Shown here piece by piece: positions 1 to 8,236 of a stretch of DNA of 40,381 bases (the first letter of the stretch is position 1; each line of letters opens with the position of its first letter). This DNA comes from JACNIV01 sp965370415 (GTDB lineage: Bacteria > Cloacimonadota > Cloacimonadia > Cloacimonadales > TCS61): positions 1 through 40,381 of the forward strand of contig CBDUTJ010000026.1 in the NCBI GenBank assembly GCA_965370415.1. The letters are read 5' to 3'. A model generated the notes under the pieces. It saw only the letters and a program-made list of their open reading frames with translations, did no database searches and was not told where the DNA came from. A program made the translations under genes and the position numbers.

Positions 1-285
1 AGAAAAAACACTATTTCCTTTTTGTTGTTTTCCTGTCTTTGCTTTTGAAGTTTTGCCTTTTTCAAGGATATAATTTTCCCCATCGATTGAAAGGTAAGTT
101 TTATCTTTATTAGAAATAATACAAACATTCTGTATTTTATTATTCAATTTAAATGAAATAATATCTGGTTGAGTTACAACATCTTCAATGATGTATCTTT
201 TATTATCATCGATGATTACCTGGTAAGTATTTTTCACTTTTTCCAGATCTACTATGTAAATTTTATCTAAGTGTATGAATTTCAT
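1..285 (-). CDS. Probable biotin carboxyl carrier subunit, N-terminal part (cut by window edge)
   Basis: An open frame of 95 codons runs from an ATG at 285 to the left window edge without a stop. Its ATG overlaps the stop of the biotin carboxylase gene (ATGA), so the two are translationally coupled. The visible part begins MKFIHLDKIYIVDLEKV, is rich in beta-strand-like sequence, and ends in a lysine-rich, linker-like stretch (KGKTSKAKTGKQQKG). Carrier subunits of acyl-CoA carboxylases typically have a flexible linker before the C-terminal biotinyl domain. The diagnostic Met-Lys-Met biotinylation site would lie beyond the edge and is not seen. The biotin carboxylase encoded upstream has no biotinyl domain of its own, which makes a separate carrier necessary. 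The identity is therefore inferred from position and layout. Confidence 0.6.
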   Translation of the reverse strand, partial: MKFIHLDKIYIVDLEKVKNTYQVIIDDNKRYIIEDVVTQPDIISFKLNNKIQNVCIISNKDKTYLSIDGENYILEKGKTSKAKTGKQQKGNSVFS

Positions 286-1784
286 TTTTCCTTACATATC
301 TCCCATTTTCCAAGTTCCTGCCAGGGGGTTGTTTTTTGAGAATATTGTGAATCATATTCCTTTGCTCTTTTGCTTATTCCTAAAGATTTATTTAACGCAC
401 CGACTATCAGGGCAATATCTAATTTTTCCTGTTTGGGAAGTAATTTCTCTTCATGTTCATCAATAAAGTGAGTGTCATAATCACCACTGGCAAAGTTTTT
501 AGAATCTATTATTCTTTTCAAATATCCGATATTGGTTTTAATTCCTAAAATAATATACTCTTTTAAGGTTTCAGAGATTCTGACAATCGACATTTTTCTA
601 TTTTCAGACCATACAATTAATTTGGAAAGAATGGGATCGTAATGAGGAGGGATATCACAACCTTGATAGATGCCTGAATCTATCCGTATTCCTGGTCCGT
701 TGGGCTCGGATAGGAACAGGATTTTCCCCGGAGAAGGAACAAAGTCGTTATCCGGGTCTTCTGCATAAATCCTGGTTTCAATTGCGTGTCCATTCTGCCT
801 GATCTGTTCTTGGGAAAGTTGGAGTTTCTCACCTGCTGCGATTAAGATTTGCTGCCTAACCAGGTCGATTCCAGTAACCATTTCAGTTATTGGATGCTCA
901 ACCTGAATTCGGGCATTAACTTCCAGGAAATAGAATTTTTTATTTTTATCCAGAAGGAATTCAACAGTTCCAGCAGTTGTATAATCAGAAGCATTAATGA
1001 CTTTTTTGGCAGCTTTACCCATTTTCATACGCAGATTATTATCAAGAGCAGGAGATGGAGTTTCCTCGATAATTTTTTGATGTCTTCTTTGGATGGAACA
1101 TTCACGCTCAAAAAGATGAACACAATTCCCAAAATTATCCCGCAAAACCTGGAACTCGATGTGACGTGGTTGTTCGATGTATTTTTCTAAATAAATGGAA
1201 TCATCACCAAAAGAACTTAACGCTTCCCTTTGACTAATTGCAATGCTCTTTTCAAGATCCTTTTCATCGTAAACAACTCGCATTCCTTTGCCACCACCAC
1301 CCATCGAAGCTTTGATCATCACAGGATAACCGACTTCTATAGCAGCTTTTTTAAATAAAGAAATATCAGTGCTGGTCATGTGCATTCCAGGAATTATGGG
1401 AACACCTACTTTTTTAACGGTATTTCGGGAAGCGACTTTATCTGCTACCAGATTCAAAGTTTTGGAATTGGGTCCTATAAAAATAATTCCGGAATCTTCA
1501 CAGGCTTTAGCAAAAAGTTCATTTTCAGCTAAAAAGCCATATCCAGGGTGAATGGCTTCTGCTTTTGTTTTTTTTGCAGCTTCCAGAATTGAATCGATAT
1601 TTAAATAACTGGAAATTGCTGGTGAATCACCGATCCAGACAGTTTCATCCATAAATCTAAGATGGAGTGATTTCTTGTCAGTTGTGGAATAAACTCCAAC
1701 AGTGGAAATTCCAAGTTCTTTGCAAGCCCGAGCAACTCTTATGGTTATCTCACCTCTGTTTGCAATTAATATTTTCTTAAACAT
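282..1784 (-). CDS. Biotin carboxylase subunit of an acyl-CoA carboxylase (probably 3-methylcrotonyl-CoA carboxylase)
   Basis: This 500-residue protein is the ATP-dependent biotin carboxylase half of an acyl-CoA carboxylase; it carboxylates biotin on the carrier protein with bicarbonate. The N-terminus (FKKILIANRGEITIRV) is the family signature. The ATP-grasp glycine loop MGGGGKGMRV is at residues 161-170 and the catalytic EVNARIQVEH motif at 288-297. The chain ends after the carboxylase C-terminal domain without a biotinyl domain, unlike fused MccA proteins, so it needs the carrier encoded next at 285. Its start directly follows the hydratase stop at 1785. The MCC-type beta subunit and methylglutaconyl-CoA hydratase in the same cluster indicate 3-methylcrotonyl-CoA as the substrate of the holoenzyme. 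The subunit alone would not distinguish acetyl-, propionyl- or methylcrotonyl-CoA carboxylase. Confidence 0.9.
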   Translation of the reverse strand: MFKKILIANRGEITIRVARACKELGISTVGVYSTTDKKSLHLRFMDETVWIGDSPAISSYLNIDSILEAAKKTKAEAIHPGYGFLAENELFAKACEDSGIIFIGPNSKTLNLVADKVASRNTVKKVGVPIIPGMHMTSTDISLFKKAAIEVGYPVMIKASMGGGGKGMRVVYDEKDLEKSIAISQREALSSFGDDSIYLEKYIEQPRHIEFQVLRDNFGNCVHLFERECSIQRRHQKIIEETPSPALDNNLRMKMGKAAKKVINASDYTTAGTVEFLLDKNKKFYFLEVNARIQVEHPITEMVTGIDLVRQQILIAAGEKLQLSQEQIRQNGHAIETRIYAEDPDNDFVPSPGKILFLSEPNGPGIRIDSGIYQGCDIPPHYDPILSKLIVWSENRKMSIVRISETLKEYIILGIKTNIGYLKRIIDSKNFASGDYDTHFIDEHEEKLLPKQEKLDIALIVGALNKSLGISKRAKEYDSQYSQKTTPWQELGKWEICKEK

Positions 1785-2576
1785 TTATTTTGTCCAATCA
1801 GGTTTTCTTTTTTCAAAGAAGGCATTCATTCCTTCCTGCCCTTCGTCAGAAATTCGCATTTTAGAAATAACTTCCGCAGTATATTGTCCTGCTTCTTTTA
1901 ATGAGAGTTCAGGAACTTTGCTTAACAAGTCTTTGCACATTCCGATTGCTTCCGGTCCGCTTGTTATTAATTGTCTTGTAATATTTTCTGCAAAATTATT
2001 CATCTCTTCTAAGGGAACAACAAAATTTACCAGTCCTGCTCTATAGGCTTTTTCAGCGGTTAATCTTTCTCCGGTTAAGAAGAATTCCCTGCAACGACCT
2101 TCTCCACATTTTTTTACAACATAAGGCGAGATACAGGCAGGAACAAGCCCCAGTTTTACTTCACTGAAACTGAATTTTGAGTGAGTTGCTGCAATTGCTA
2201 TATCACAAACTGCAACTAATCCGGTTCCACCTCCGATTGCTGCTCCGTTAACAAGGCAAATTGTAGGTTTTTTAATTGAATACATTTTATAAAACATTTC
2301 AGAAAGAGCGATAGAATCTTCCAGATTTTCTTCATAAGAAAAATCTTTCATTTTCTTCATCCATTTCAGGTCAGCTCCTGCACAAAATGATTTTCCTTTT
2401 CCGGTCAAAATAACAACTCTGATATCATCCTGTTCTTTGATATGGTCGAATATTTCACTCAATTCGGAGATCATTTTATCATTGAATGCATTATGGATTT
2501 CAGGACGATTAAGAGTTATGTGTGCGATTTTATCCTTCCTTTCGAGTAGGATAGTTTCAAATTCACGATTTATCAT
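1785..2576 (-). CDS. Enoyl-CoA hydratase, probably 3-methylglutaconyl-CoA hydratase (LiuC-like)
   Basis: This 263-residue crotonase-fold enzyme probably interconverts 3-methylglutaconyl-CoA and 3-hydroxy-3-methylglutaryl-CoA. The oxyanion-hole segments are visible as FCAGADLKWM (64-73) and NGAAIGGGTGLV (110-121). A candidate acid/base Glu is at 139 in FSEVKLGLVPACISPYV. The GADLKWM motif and the EVKLGLVPA-ISPYV block resemble LiuC/AUH methylglutaconyl-CoA hydratases more closely than generic crotonases. It lies between the two carboxylase subunit genes, as in liu-type leucine catabolic clusters. The alternative is a general short-chain enoyl-CoA hydratase serving butyryl-CoA oxidation. Confidence 0.85.
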   Translation of the reverse strand: MINREFETILLERKDKIAHITLNRPEIHNAFNDKMISELSEIFDHIKEQDDIRVVILTGKGKSFCAGADLKWMKKMKDFSYEENLEDSIALSEMFYKMYSIKKPTICLVNGAAIGGGTGLVAVCDIAIAATHSKFSFSEVKLGLVPACISPYVVKKCGEGRCREFFLTGERLTAEKAYRAGLVNFVVPLEEMNNFAENITRQLITSGPEAIGMCKDLLSKVPELSLKEAGQYTAEVISKMRISDEGQEGMNAFFEKRKPDWTK

Positions 2577-2627
2577 TTTTTTTCAATATCCTTCATTCTG
2601 CTTAAATATTACAAGTTAACATTTTTT

Positions 2628-2664
2628 AACCCCCTTTAATTCCCCCTTCTCAGGGGGATTATAA
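2628..2664. repeat. CCCCCTT-type intergenic repeat with hairpin
   Basis: The 142-bp gap between the carboxyltransferase and hydratase genes holds a CCCCCTTTAATTCCCCC stretch followed by a short hairpin: CCCCC at 2642-2646, loop, then GGGGG. A closely related sequence is at 21309-21371. It may be a mobile intergenic repeat, or it may slow transcription within the cluster. The hairpin has no strong T-run on the minus strand, so it is not called a terminator. Confidence 0.6.
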
Positions 2665-2718
2665 GGAATTCGCTTCGTTTTTTCTGTTTACATCAATATA
2701 TCTGTTTCCATCAATAAA

Positions 2719-4326
2719 TCACATTCTAAACACACCAAATTTATGATCAGGAATGGGAGAATTGAGCGATATTGAAATCGCCAATCCAAGAATATTTCGT
2801 GTATCAAGAGGATCTATTATTCCGTCATCCCACAATCTTGCAGTTGAAAAATATACACTGGATTCATTTTCGTATTTTTCTAAAATCGGTTTCCTGATCT
2901 CTTCAATTTCTGCTTTGGATAATTTCTTGCCTTGCCTGGTTAAAGCTCTGACTTTTACATCTGTTAAAACACCAGCAGCTTGTTCTCCTCCCATAACGCA
3001 AATTTTGGAAGTAGGCCACATCCATAAAAGTCTGGGACCGTAAGCACGACCACACATTCCATAGTTTCCTGCTCCGTATGAACCACCAATGATAATGGTG
3101 AATTTCGGAACTTGAGTATTTGCCACAGCATGAACTAATTTTGCTCCATCTTTGGCGATTCCTTGATGTTCGTACCTTTTACCAACAATGAAACCTGTAA
3201 TATTCTGCAAGAACAGAAGTGGGATTTTTCTAACAGAACATAAAGAGACAAAATGAGCTCCTTTTTGGGAAGATTCGGAAAACAGAACCCCGTTGTTCGC
3301 CAGAACCCCGATTGGATAACCCATAATCCGGGCAAATCCGCAAATCAATGTCTGACCGTAAAGTTCTTTAAACTCATGAAATTCGCTGCCATCAACGATT
3401 CGGGCAATTACTTCTCTCATATCAAAGGATTTTTTTAGGTCTTTTGGAATTATTCCATACAGTTCTTTTGGATCGTATGCAGGTTCATCAGGCTGAAATC
3501 GTTCTAAAGGATGTTTTCGAGGTGATGTAATATTTTCAATAATATTTCGTGTGATCTCAATTGCTTGTTCGTCGTTTTCTGCATAATGGTCTGCAACTCC
3601 GGAAATTCGACAATGAACATCCGCACCACCAAGTTCCTCTTCTGTTACAACTTCTCCTGTTGCTGCTTTCACTAAAGGAGGACCTCCAATATAGATAGTT
3701 CCAGGACCTTTTACGATCACAACTTCATCACTCATTGCAGGTTGGTATGCTCCACCAGCAGTGCAGAATCCGACTACAACAGAAATCTGAGGAATATTTT
3801 CTGCAGACATTCGAGCTTGATTATAGAAAATCCTGCCAAAATGTTCTTTATCAGGAAATGTTCCAACTTGGAGAGGTAAGAAAATTCCACCGGAATCTAC
3901 AAGATAAATACAGGGGAGTCTATTTTCTAAGGCAATTTCCTGTGCCCGTAAATGTTTCTTAATCGTTTCAGGAATGTAGGTTCCACCCTTAACTGTTGCA
4001 TCATGAGCAATGATCATAACTTCACGGTTCTTTACAACTCCGATTCCGGTAATTATTGCTGCAGATGGATGCTGGTTTTCATACATATCCCAGGCAGCTA
4101 AAGAACTTAATTCCAGAAATGGTGTATCAGGATCTAAAAGTAATCTCAACCGATCTCGTACGAAAAGTTTACCCCGTTTTTTATGCTTTTCGTGCATGTA
4201 ATCAGGACCACCTTTTCTAACTAAAGAAAGGCTATCCTTCAACTTCTTAACAGCTTCTTCCATCGATTTTGTGTTCTCTTTGAAAGAATGGCTGTTCGTG
4301 TTAATTTTGGATTCGATTTTATACAT
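2719..4326 (-). CDS. 3-Methylcrotonyl-CoA carboxylase carboxyltransferase (beta) subunit
   Basis: This 535-residue protein is the carboxyltransferase half of the biotin enzyme that converts 3-methylcrotonyl-CoA to 3-methylglutaconyl-CoA. The length matches MCC beta subunits, which are about 535 residues (propionyl- and acetyl-type subunits are nearer 510-520). Motifs match the MCC branch: YLVDSGGIFLPLQ, FCTAGGAYQPAMSDE, IGGPPLVKAATGE and GGADVHCRISGVADHYA. The usual SGGAFLPLQ is SGGIFLPLQ here. It is transcribed ahead of the hydratase, biotin carboxylase and carrier genes. Geranyl-CoA carboxylase is a related alternative, but nothing else in the window suggests acyclic terpene catabolism. Confidence 0.9.
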   Translation of the reverse strand: MYKIESKINTNSHSFKENTKSMEEAVKKLKDSLSLVRKGGPDYMHEKHKKRGKLFVRDRLRLLLDPDTPFLELSSLAAWDMYENQHPSAAIITGIGVVKNREVMIIAHDATVKGGTYIPETIKKHLRAQEIALENRLPCIYLVDSGGIFLPLQVGTFPDKEHFGRIFYNQARMSAENIPQISVVVGFCTAGGAYQPAMSDEVVIVKGPGTIYIGGPPLVKAATGEVVTEEELGGADVHCRISGVADHYAENDEQAIEITRNIIENITSPRKHPLERFQPDEPAYDPKELYGIIPKDLKKSFDMREVIARIVDGSEFHEFKELYGQTLICGFARIMGYPIGVLANNGVLFSESSQKGAHFVSLCSVRKIPLLFLQNITGFIVGKRYEHQGIAKDGAKLVHAVANTQVPKFTIIIGGSYGAGNYGMCGRAYGPRLLWMWPTSKICVMGGEQAAGVLTDVKVRALTRQGKKLSKAEIEEIRKPILEKYENESSVYFSTARLWDDGIIDPLDTRNILGLAISISLNSPIPDHKFGVFRM

Positions 4327-4377
4327 AATTAACCTACTTGTATTTTCTCCATCACGATTGATTGAGAAACAAAGAAG

Positions 4378-4767
4378 TTACGCTAAAACAGCCTTATATC
4401 CGTAAAGTATAATTCCTGTTTTTCCCTCTTTCTGAATTTTCCTGAAAACAAGTTTAACAGAATTTCCAATTTCTAATTTTTCAGGATCACAATCTACAAC
4501 TTGAGTTGTTATCCTCACCCCGTTTTTCAATTCTACAATGGCAATTGCATAAGGAACTTCTGCTTCAAATTGTGCGGGAGCAACTCGAATGATCGTGAAT
4601 GTGACGATTTTACCGTTTTCAGGTAAAACAACCTGTTCAAAATTTTGCGAACCGCATTTGTTACAGATCAATCTCGGTGGGAAAAATATCTTTCCACAAC
4701 CTTTGCATTTTCCCGCTTCTAACCTGTATCTTTGCGGCATTTCTCTTCTATATCTTGGTGAAGGCAT
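4378..4767 (-). CDS. DUF35 zinc-ribbon/OB-fold scaffold protein of the thiolase-HMG-CoA synthase complex
   Basis: This 129-residue protein has an N-terminal rubredoxin-like zinc ribbon (Cys21-x2-Cys24 and Cys35-x2-Cys38) followed by an OB-fold with the family-typical NGKIVTFTIIRVAP segment. In archaea, small DUF35 proteins bridge acetoacetyl-CoA thiolase and HMG-CoA synthase into one complex with a shared CoA pocket. All three partners are encoded here within 3.2 kb, interrupted only by the GxxExxY gene. A strong AGGAG site lies 5-6 nt before the ATG. A scaffold role is inferred from family and context; the protein has no obvious catalytic residues. Confidence 0.88.
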   Translation of the reverse strand: MPSPRYRREMPQRYRLEAGKCKGCGKIFFPPRLICNKCGSQNFEQVVLPENGKIVTFTIIRVAPAQFEAEVPYAIAIVELKNGVRITTQVVDCDPEKLEIGNSVKLVFRKIQKEGKTGIILYGYKAVLA

Positions 4768-4770
4768 ATT

Positions 4771-5214
4771 TCACTCCTTTTTTATTGATTTATACTGAAT
4801 AGACTGATTTAAACCGATTGATTCTTTTTTATAGTCCTTATATCTGGCAAGTCTTTTGACATTAAGTTTATCATTTCCGAAATTAACTAAAATTCCGACT
4901 TCCAATCCAGAAGCTTTTAAATAAGAAATTACTTGAGCTTTAAATACTTCTGGAAAATCTCCTGTTATGGCTTTTATTTCTACAATAACCTTTTTATTAA
5001 CGACAAAATCAACTCTGAATTTTCCTACTAATTTATTAAGAAACATTACATTAAACTCTTTCTCAGAATCATATTCAAAATCATTCTTGGAAAATAACAA
5101 TTCAAGGGCTTTATGATATACTTTTTCAGGAAATCCGGGTCCAAGAGACTTGTGAACTTCGAGACATAAACCAATAATCTTTTCAGTTATTTTACTATAA
5201 AGATATTTATTCAT
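4771..5214 (-). CDS. GxxExxY protein (PDDEXK-like fold)
   Basis: This 147-residue protein belongs to the widespread GxxExxY family: the naming motif is Gly27-x2-Glu30-x2-Tyr33 in SLGPGFPEKVYHKAL. An Asp69 followed by Glu79-Ile-Lys81 resembles the PD-(D/E)xK nuclease core. Its function is unknown. Such genes are scattered singly through genomes and are probably not part of the pathway around them. Here the gene splits the thiolase gene from the DUF35 gene, and its stop lies 3 nt before the DUF35 ATG, so it has integrated cleanly into the operon. Confidence 0.8.
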   Translation of the reverse strand: MNKYLYSKITEKIIGLCLEVHKSLGPGFPEKVYHKALELLFSKNDFEYDSEKEFNVMFLNKLVGKFRVDFVVNKKVIVEIKAITGDFPEVFKAQVISYLKASGLEVGILVNFGNDKLNVKRLARYKDYKKESIGLNQSIQYKSIKKE

Positions 5215-5260
5215 TTTTCAGTTTTCCTATATTGCCTCAGTTTCCTTCAATGAACTCTGT

Positions 5261-6409
5261 TTACATCAATGAAAATATATGAGTAACTGAAGAAGCGCCC
5301 GATCCACCCATGTTCTGAGCTAAACCTATTTTAGCATTTTTAATTTGCCTTTCTCCGGATTTTCCTGTTAACTGTTCAAAGATTTCCACAATTTGAGCAG
5401 CTCCTGTAGCTCCCACAGGATGACCCTTTGATTTCAATCCACCTGAAGTGTTGATTGGAATTTTTCCAGTTAATGCTGTATGACCTTGTTCAGTGAAAAG
5501 CCCACCTTTTCCTCTTTCAGCAAAACCGAGCTCTTCTAAAATGCAGATTTCTGCGATAGTAAAGCAATCGTGAACTTCTGCCAGATCAATATCAGTTGGT
5601 TTTAACCCTGCCATTTTAAAGGCACGTTCTGCGGATACTTTAACAGCATTTAATGCAGTTATGTCGTCTCTTTGATCTAAAGCCAGAGAATCAGTGGCAA
5701 CTCCGGAACCTATAATTTTAATCATAGGTTTTTGAAGTTTTTTAGCGACTTCTTCCGAAGCTAATATAACGCAAGCACCACCATCAGAAACAGGAGAGCT
5801 ATCCAGAACTGTTAAGGGATCAGCAACTAAAACAGCGTTTTTTACTTGATCAAGAGTGACTTTTCGTGGAAATTGAGCATTTGGATTCATCGAGCCGTTA
5901 AAATGATTTTTCACAGCAACCTGAGCGAGTTGATCTCTTGTTGTTCCATAACGGTGCATGTGTGCTCTGGCGATCATTGCATAAAGCCCGGGAAAGGTAA
6001 CTCCATGATAACATTCATATTCCTGATCTGCAGCAGTTGAAAGAGCAAAAGTTACATCTGCACCATCATTCATTTTTTCTACTCCACCAGCAAGCACAAT
6101 ATCCGAATTTCCGGAAGCAATATCGAGAAATCCCATCCTGACTGCCAATCCTCCGGAACAGCAAGCTGATTCAACTCGAACTGCCGGAATTGGCGCCATT
6201 CCCAGATAATCTGCCATCAAAGCTCCGACGTGTTCTTGTCCTACAAAAAGACCGGATGTCATTGTACCAACATACATAGAATCAAGATGATCGACTCCCG
6301 CATCTTTTATCGCTTTTAAGCCAGCTTCTACAAATAAATCCCGGAAAGAAGATTCCCAGATCTCGCCAAATTTTGTCATTCCGCAACCAATTACATAAAC
6401 GTCTCTCAT
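5261..6409 (-). CDS. Acetyl-CoA C-acetyltransferase (thiolase), archaeal/SCP-x-like type
   Basis: This 382-residue thiolase would condense two acetyl-CoA to acetoacetyl-CoA, or cleave acetoacetyl-CoA with CoA. The nucleophile is Cys83 in VESACCSGGLAV. His residues are in EVHDCFTIAE and in KSKGHPVGATG. The C-terminal CxG motif of classical degradative thiolases is absent and the protein ends QNMGGSGASSVTHIFSLM, as in the archaeal thiolases that partner HMG-CoA synthase. An AGGAGG site precedes the ATG. Physical clustering with HMG-CoA synthase and DUF35 supports membership of the three-protein complex. Confidence 0.9.
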   Translation of the reverse strand: MRDVYVIGCGMTKFGEIWESSFRDLFVEAGLKAIKDAGVDHLDSMYVGTMTSGLFVGQEHVGALMADYLGMAPIPAVRVESACCSGGLAVRMGFLDIASGNSDIVLAGGVEKMNDGADVTFALSTAADQEYECYHGVTFPGLYAMIARAHMHRYGTTRDQLAQVAVKNHFNGSMNPNAQFPRKVTLDQVKNAVLVADPLTVLDSSPVSDGGACVILASEEVAKKLQKPMIKIIGSGVATDSLALDQRDDITALNAVKVSAERAFKMAGLKPTDIDLAEVHDCFTIAEICILEELGFAERGKGGLFTEQGHTALTGKIPINTSGGLKSKGHPVGATGAAQIVEIFEQLTGKSGERQIKNAKIGLAQNMGGSGASSVTHIFSLM

Positions 6410-6432
6410 TTATTTTCCTCCTAAATTTTTTT

Positions 6433-6532
6433 ACCACAAAGTCTCAAAGACACAAAGGAAATAATTAAATAAACTCAATTTTTTCTTTTGATTCAATTAA
6501 ACACAATATTAGTATCTTTGTGCCCTGGTGGT
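6433..6532. repeat. Inverted-repeat element, ACCACAAAG family, copy 1
   Basis: The 130-bp gap between the HMG-CoA synthase and thiolase genes is filled by imperfect inverted arms: ACCACAAAGTCTCAAAGACA from 6433 and CTTTGTGCCCTGGTGGT ending at 6532. A second copy at 9110-9178 has related arms but a different, shorter centre. The RNA would fold into a long stem-loop between two cotranscribed genes. Confidence 0.75.
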
Positions 6533-6539
6533 TCCGCTT

Positions 6540-7586
6540 TTACTCGTTCATAATGATCTTTTCACGGAATTTAGCATATTGACCGTAATCCAGATAAATC
6601 GGGTTATCTGCGAGCATTTCTCGGACCTTTTCTGCTTTATCCTGAACATCAGTAATTTTATCGGTTGCTTTGAAAATGAAAGCATCGCTTCCTGCTCCTG
6701 AACCAAAAGAAACCATAAAGATCAAATCACCGAGTTTTGCAACATCCAAAGTTGCAGAAAGACCTGTTGGTGAAGAACCAGAATATGTATTTCCCATTAA
6801 ATTTACAATCCAACCGGGTTTCATCTGCTCATCAGTGAAACCAAGTTTCTTCCCAACTGTTAAAGGGAACTTTCCATTTGGCATGTGGAAAATTGCATAT
6901 TTAAAATCTGATGGTTTGTATCCACTCTTTTTCAAAATAGCGTTTGCTGCTCCCTGAACATGTTTGAAATATGCAGGTTCACCCGTGAATCTACCTCCAT
7001 GATGAGGATAGAATGCTCCTTCTCTTCTCCAGAAATCTGGAGTATCTGTGGTGTAAGAATGAGTGAATAACAATTCTGCGAGAATATTTTCTTTTCCAAA
7101 AATGAATGCTGAACCTCCGGCAGAAGCAGAAAATTCCAGTGCATCAGCAGGAGCGCCTTGAGATGTATCTGCTCCGATCGCCATTGCATATTTTACTTCT
7201 CCGGCTTTAACTAAAGCTTGAGCAACAAACATTCCTTCCGAACCGGCTTTACACGCAAATTCAAAATCTGCAGTATGAAAATCCGGAACAATGCCAAGAG
7301 CTTCTCCTACAACAGTTCCTGAGGGTTTCACAGCATAAGGATGAGATTCCGAACCAATGTAAAGTGCACCGATCTCCTGCGGATCGATATTGCAGCGTTT
7401 CAACGCTTTCTTTGCTGCTGCTACTGAAATTGTAATTGTATCTTCGTCTAAACCGGGAACAGATTTTTCCTGCAGCATTAACCCGCGCTTGATAGCTTTT
7501 GCATCTTTTCCCCATTGATGAGCTATCTGTTCAGCTTTAATCCGGAATTTTGGAATGTACGAACCATATCCGATAATTCCAACCAT
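6540..7586 (-). CDS. Hydroxymethylglutaryl-CoA synthase, archaeal type
   Basis: This 348-residue enzyme catalyses acetoacetyl-CoA + acetyl-CoA = HMG-CoA + CoA. It is the short archaeal type, not the roughly 390-460-residue bacterial MvaS or eukaryotic type. Candidate catalytic residues fall where the archaeal enzymes have them: Glu80 in GSESHPYAVKP, Cys112 in EFACKAGSEG and His234 in AIFHMPNGKFP. An AGGAGG site lies just before the ATG. No HMG-CoA reductase is present, so mevalonate formation is not the obvious role. The neighbours are leucine-pathway enzymes, so the physiological direction could be cleavage of HMG-CoA, with the thiolase, to acetyl-CoA, or the reverse. Confidence 0.9.
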   Translation of the reverse strand: MVGIIGYGSYIPKFRIKAEQIAHQWGKDAKAIKRGLMLQEKSVPGLDEDTITISVAAAKKALKRCNIDPQEIGALYIGSESHPYAVKPSGTVVGEALGIVPDFHTADFEFACKAGSEGMFVAQALVKAGEVKYAMAIGADTSQGAPADALEFSASAGGSAFIFGKENILAELLFTHSYTTDTPDFWRREGAFYPHHGGRFTGEPAYFKHVQGAANAILKKSGYKPSDFKYAIFHMPNGKFPLTVGKKLGFTDEQMKPGWIVNLMGNTYSGSSPTGLSATLDVAKLGDLIFMVSFGSGAGSDAFIFKATDKITDVQDKAEKVREMLADNPIYLDYGQYAKFREKIIMNE

Positions 7587-7646
7587 TAAACCTCCTTTTC
7601 ATAAAAAATCCAAAATTTCAAAATACTAAATAAATAAAATCAATTT

Positions 7647-8219
7647 TTATAGCCAATGAATTCTTCCTTCTCTTCGAGGAGGGGCAGGTGATTCTCTATC
7701 ATAATAACCAAGAGCGATCCCGCATAGGAATTCTTTGTTTTCAATGTTCAATAGTTTTTTAACCTGCTGGGCTTTTTGCTCTACTCTTCCCAGAACACAG
7801 GTTCCTAAACCTTCTTTATGTGCTAATAAAAGTAGGTTTTGTATTGCGAGGAATACACTTCCCATTGATGTGATTGGTTCTTCTCCCGGAATTATATCCG
7901 AAAATGCAAGAATAACGACAGGTGCATTTCCAATATTGCCAAAGAATTTTCCTGTTAATTCAATTATTTTTGGTTTGAGTTTTCCTTCCAGAGTCGGTTT
8001 CACATATTCCCAGAATTCGTTATAGATTTTTGTAAATTCTTTTAATTTTTTATCCTTTAAAATATAAAAATGCCAGTTTTGAAAATTCTTCCCTGATGGT
8101 GCCCAGATTGCTATTTGAAGAATTTTATCTAACAACTCATCGGGAACTTCTTTATCGTTGAATGAACGAATACTTCGTCTGGTTTTGATTATTTCGTAAA
8201 TATCGTTTGAAAATGACAT
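7647..8219 (-). CDS. Nitroreductase-family flavoprotein
   Basis: This 190-residue protein has the nitroreductase fold signatures: the FMN-phosphate-binding RRSIRSFNDKEV near the N-terminus, APSGKNFQNWHFYIL around residues 40-55, and a late GLGTCVLGRVEQ segment. Members use FMN to reduce diverse electron acceptors with NAD(P)H. The natural substrate cannot be read from the sequence. Its place between the MBL hydrolase and HMG-CoA synthase genes suggests cotranscription; a role in acyl-CoA redox chemistry would be speculation. Confidence 0.85.
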   Translation of the reverse strand: MSFSNDIYEIIKTRRSIRSFNDKEVPDELLDKILQIAIWAPSGKNFQNWHFYILKDKKLKEFTKIYNEFWEYVKPTLEGKLKPKIIELTGKFFGNIGNAPVVILAFSDIIPGEEPITSMGSVFLAIQNLLLLAHKEGLGTCVLGRVEQKAQQVKKLLNIENKEFLCGIALGYYDRESPAPPRREGRIHWL

Positions 8220-8236
8220 ATATTACTCCTATAAAA

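Noticed and set aside
849..1190. Plus-strand ORFs inside the minus-strand catabolic genes (for example 849-1190, 1702-2046, 13714-14208)
   Set aside because: They are antisense shadows of well-supported genes, without ribosome sites or recognisable protein features.
6540..7586. Beta-ketoacyl-ACP synthase III (FabH)
   Set aside because: The fold is related, but the Glu80/Cys112/His234 setting and neighbouring thiolase and DUF35 genes identify an archaeal-type HMG-CoA synthase.
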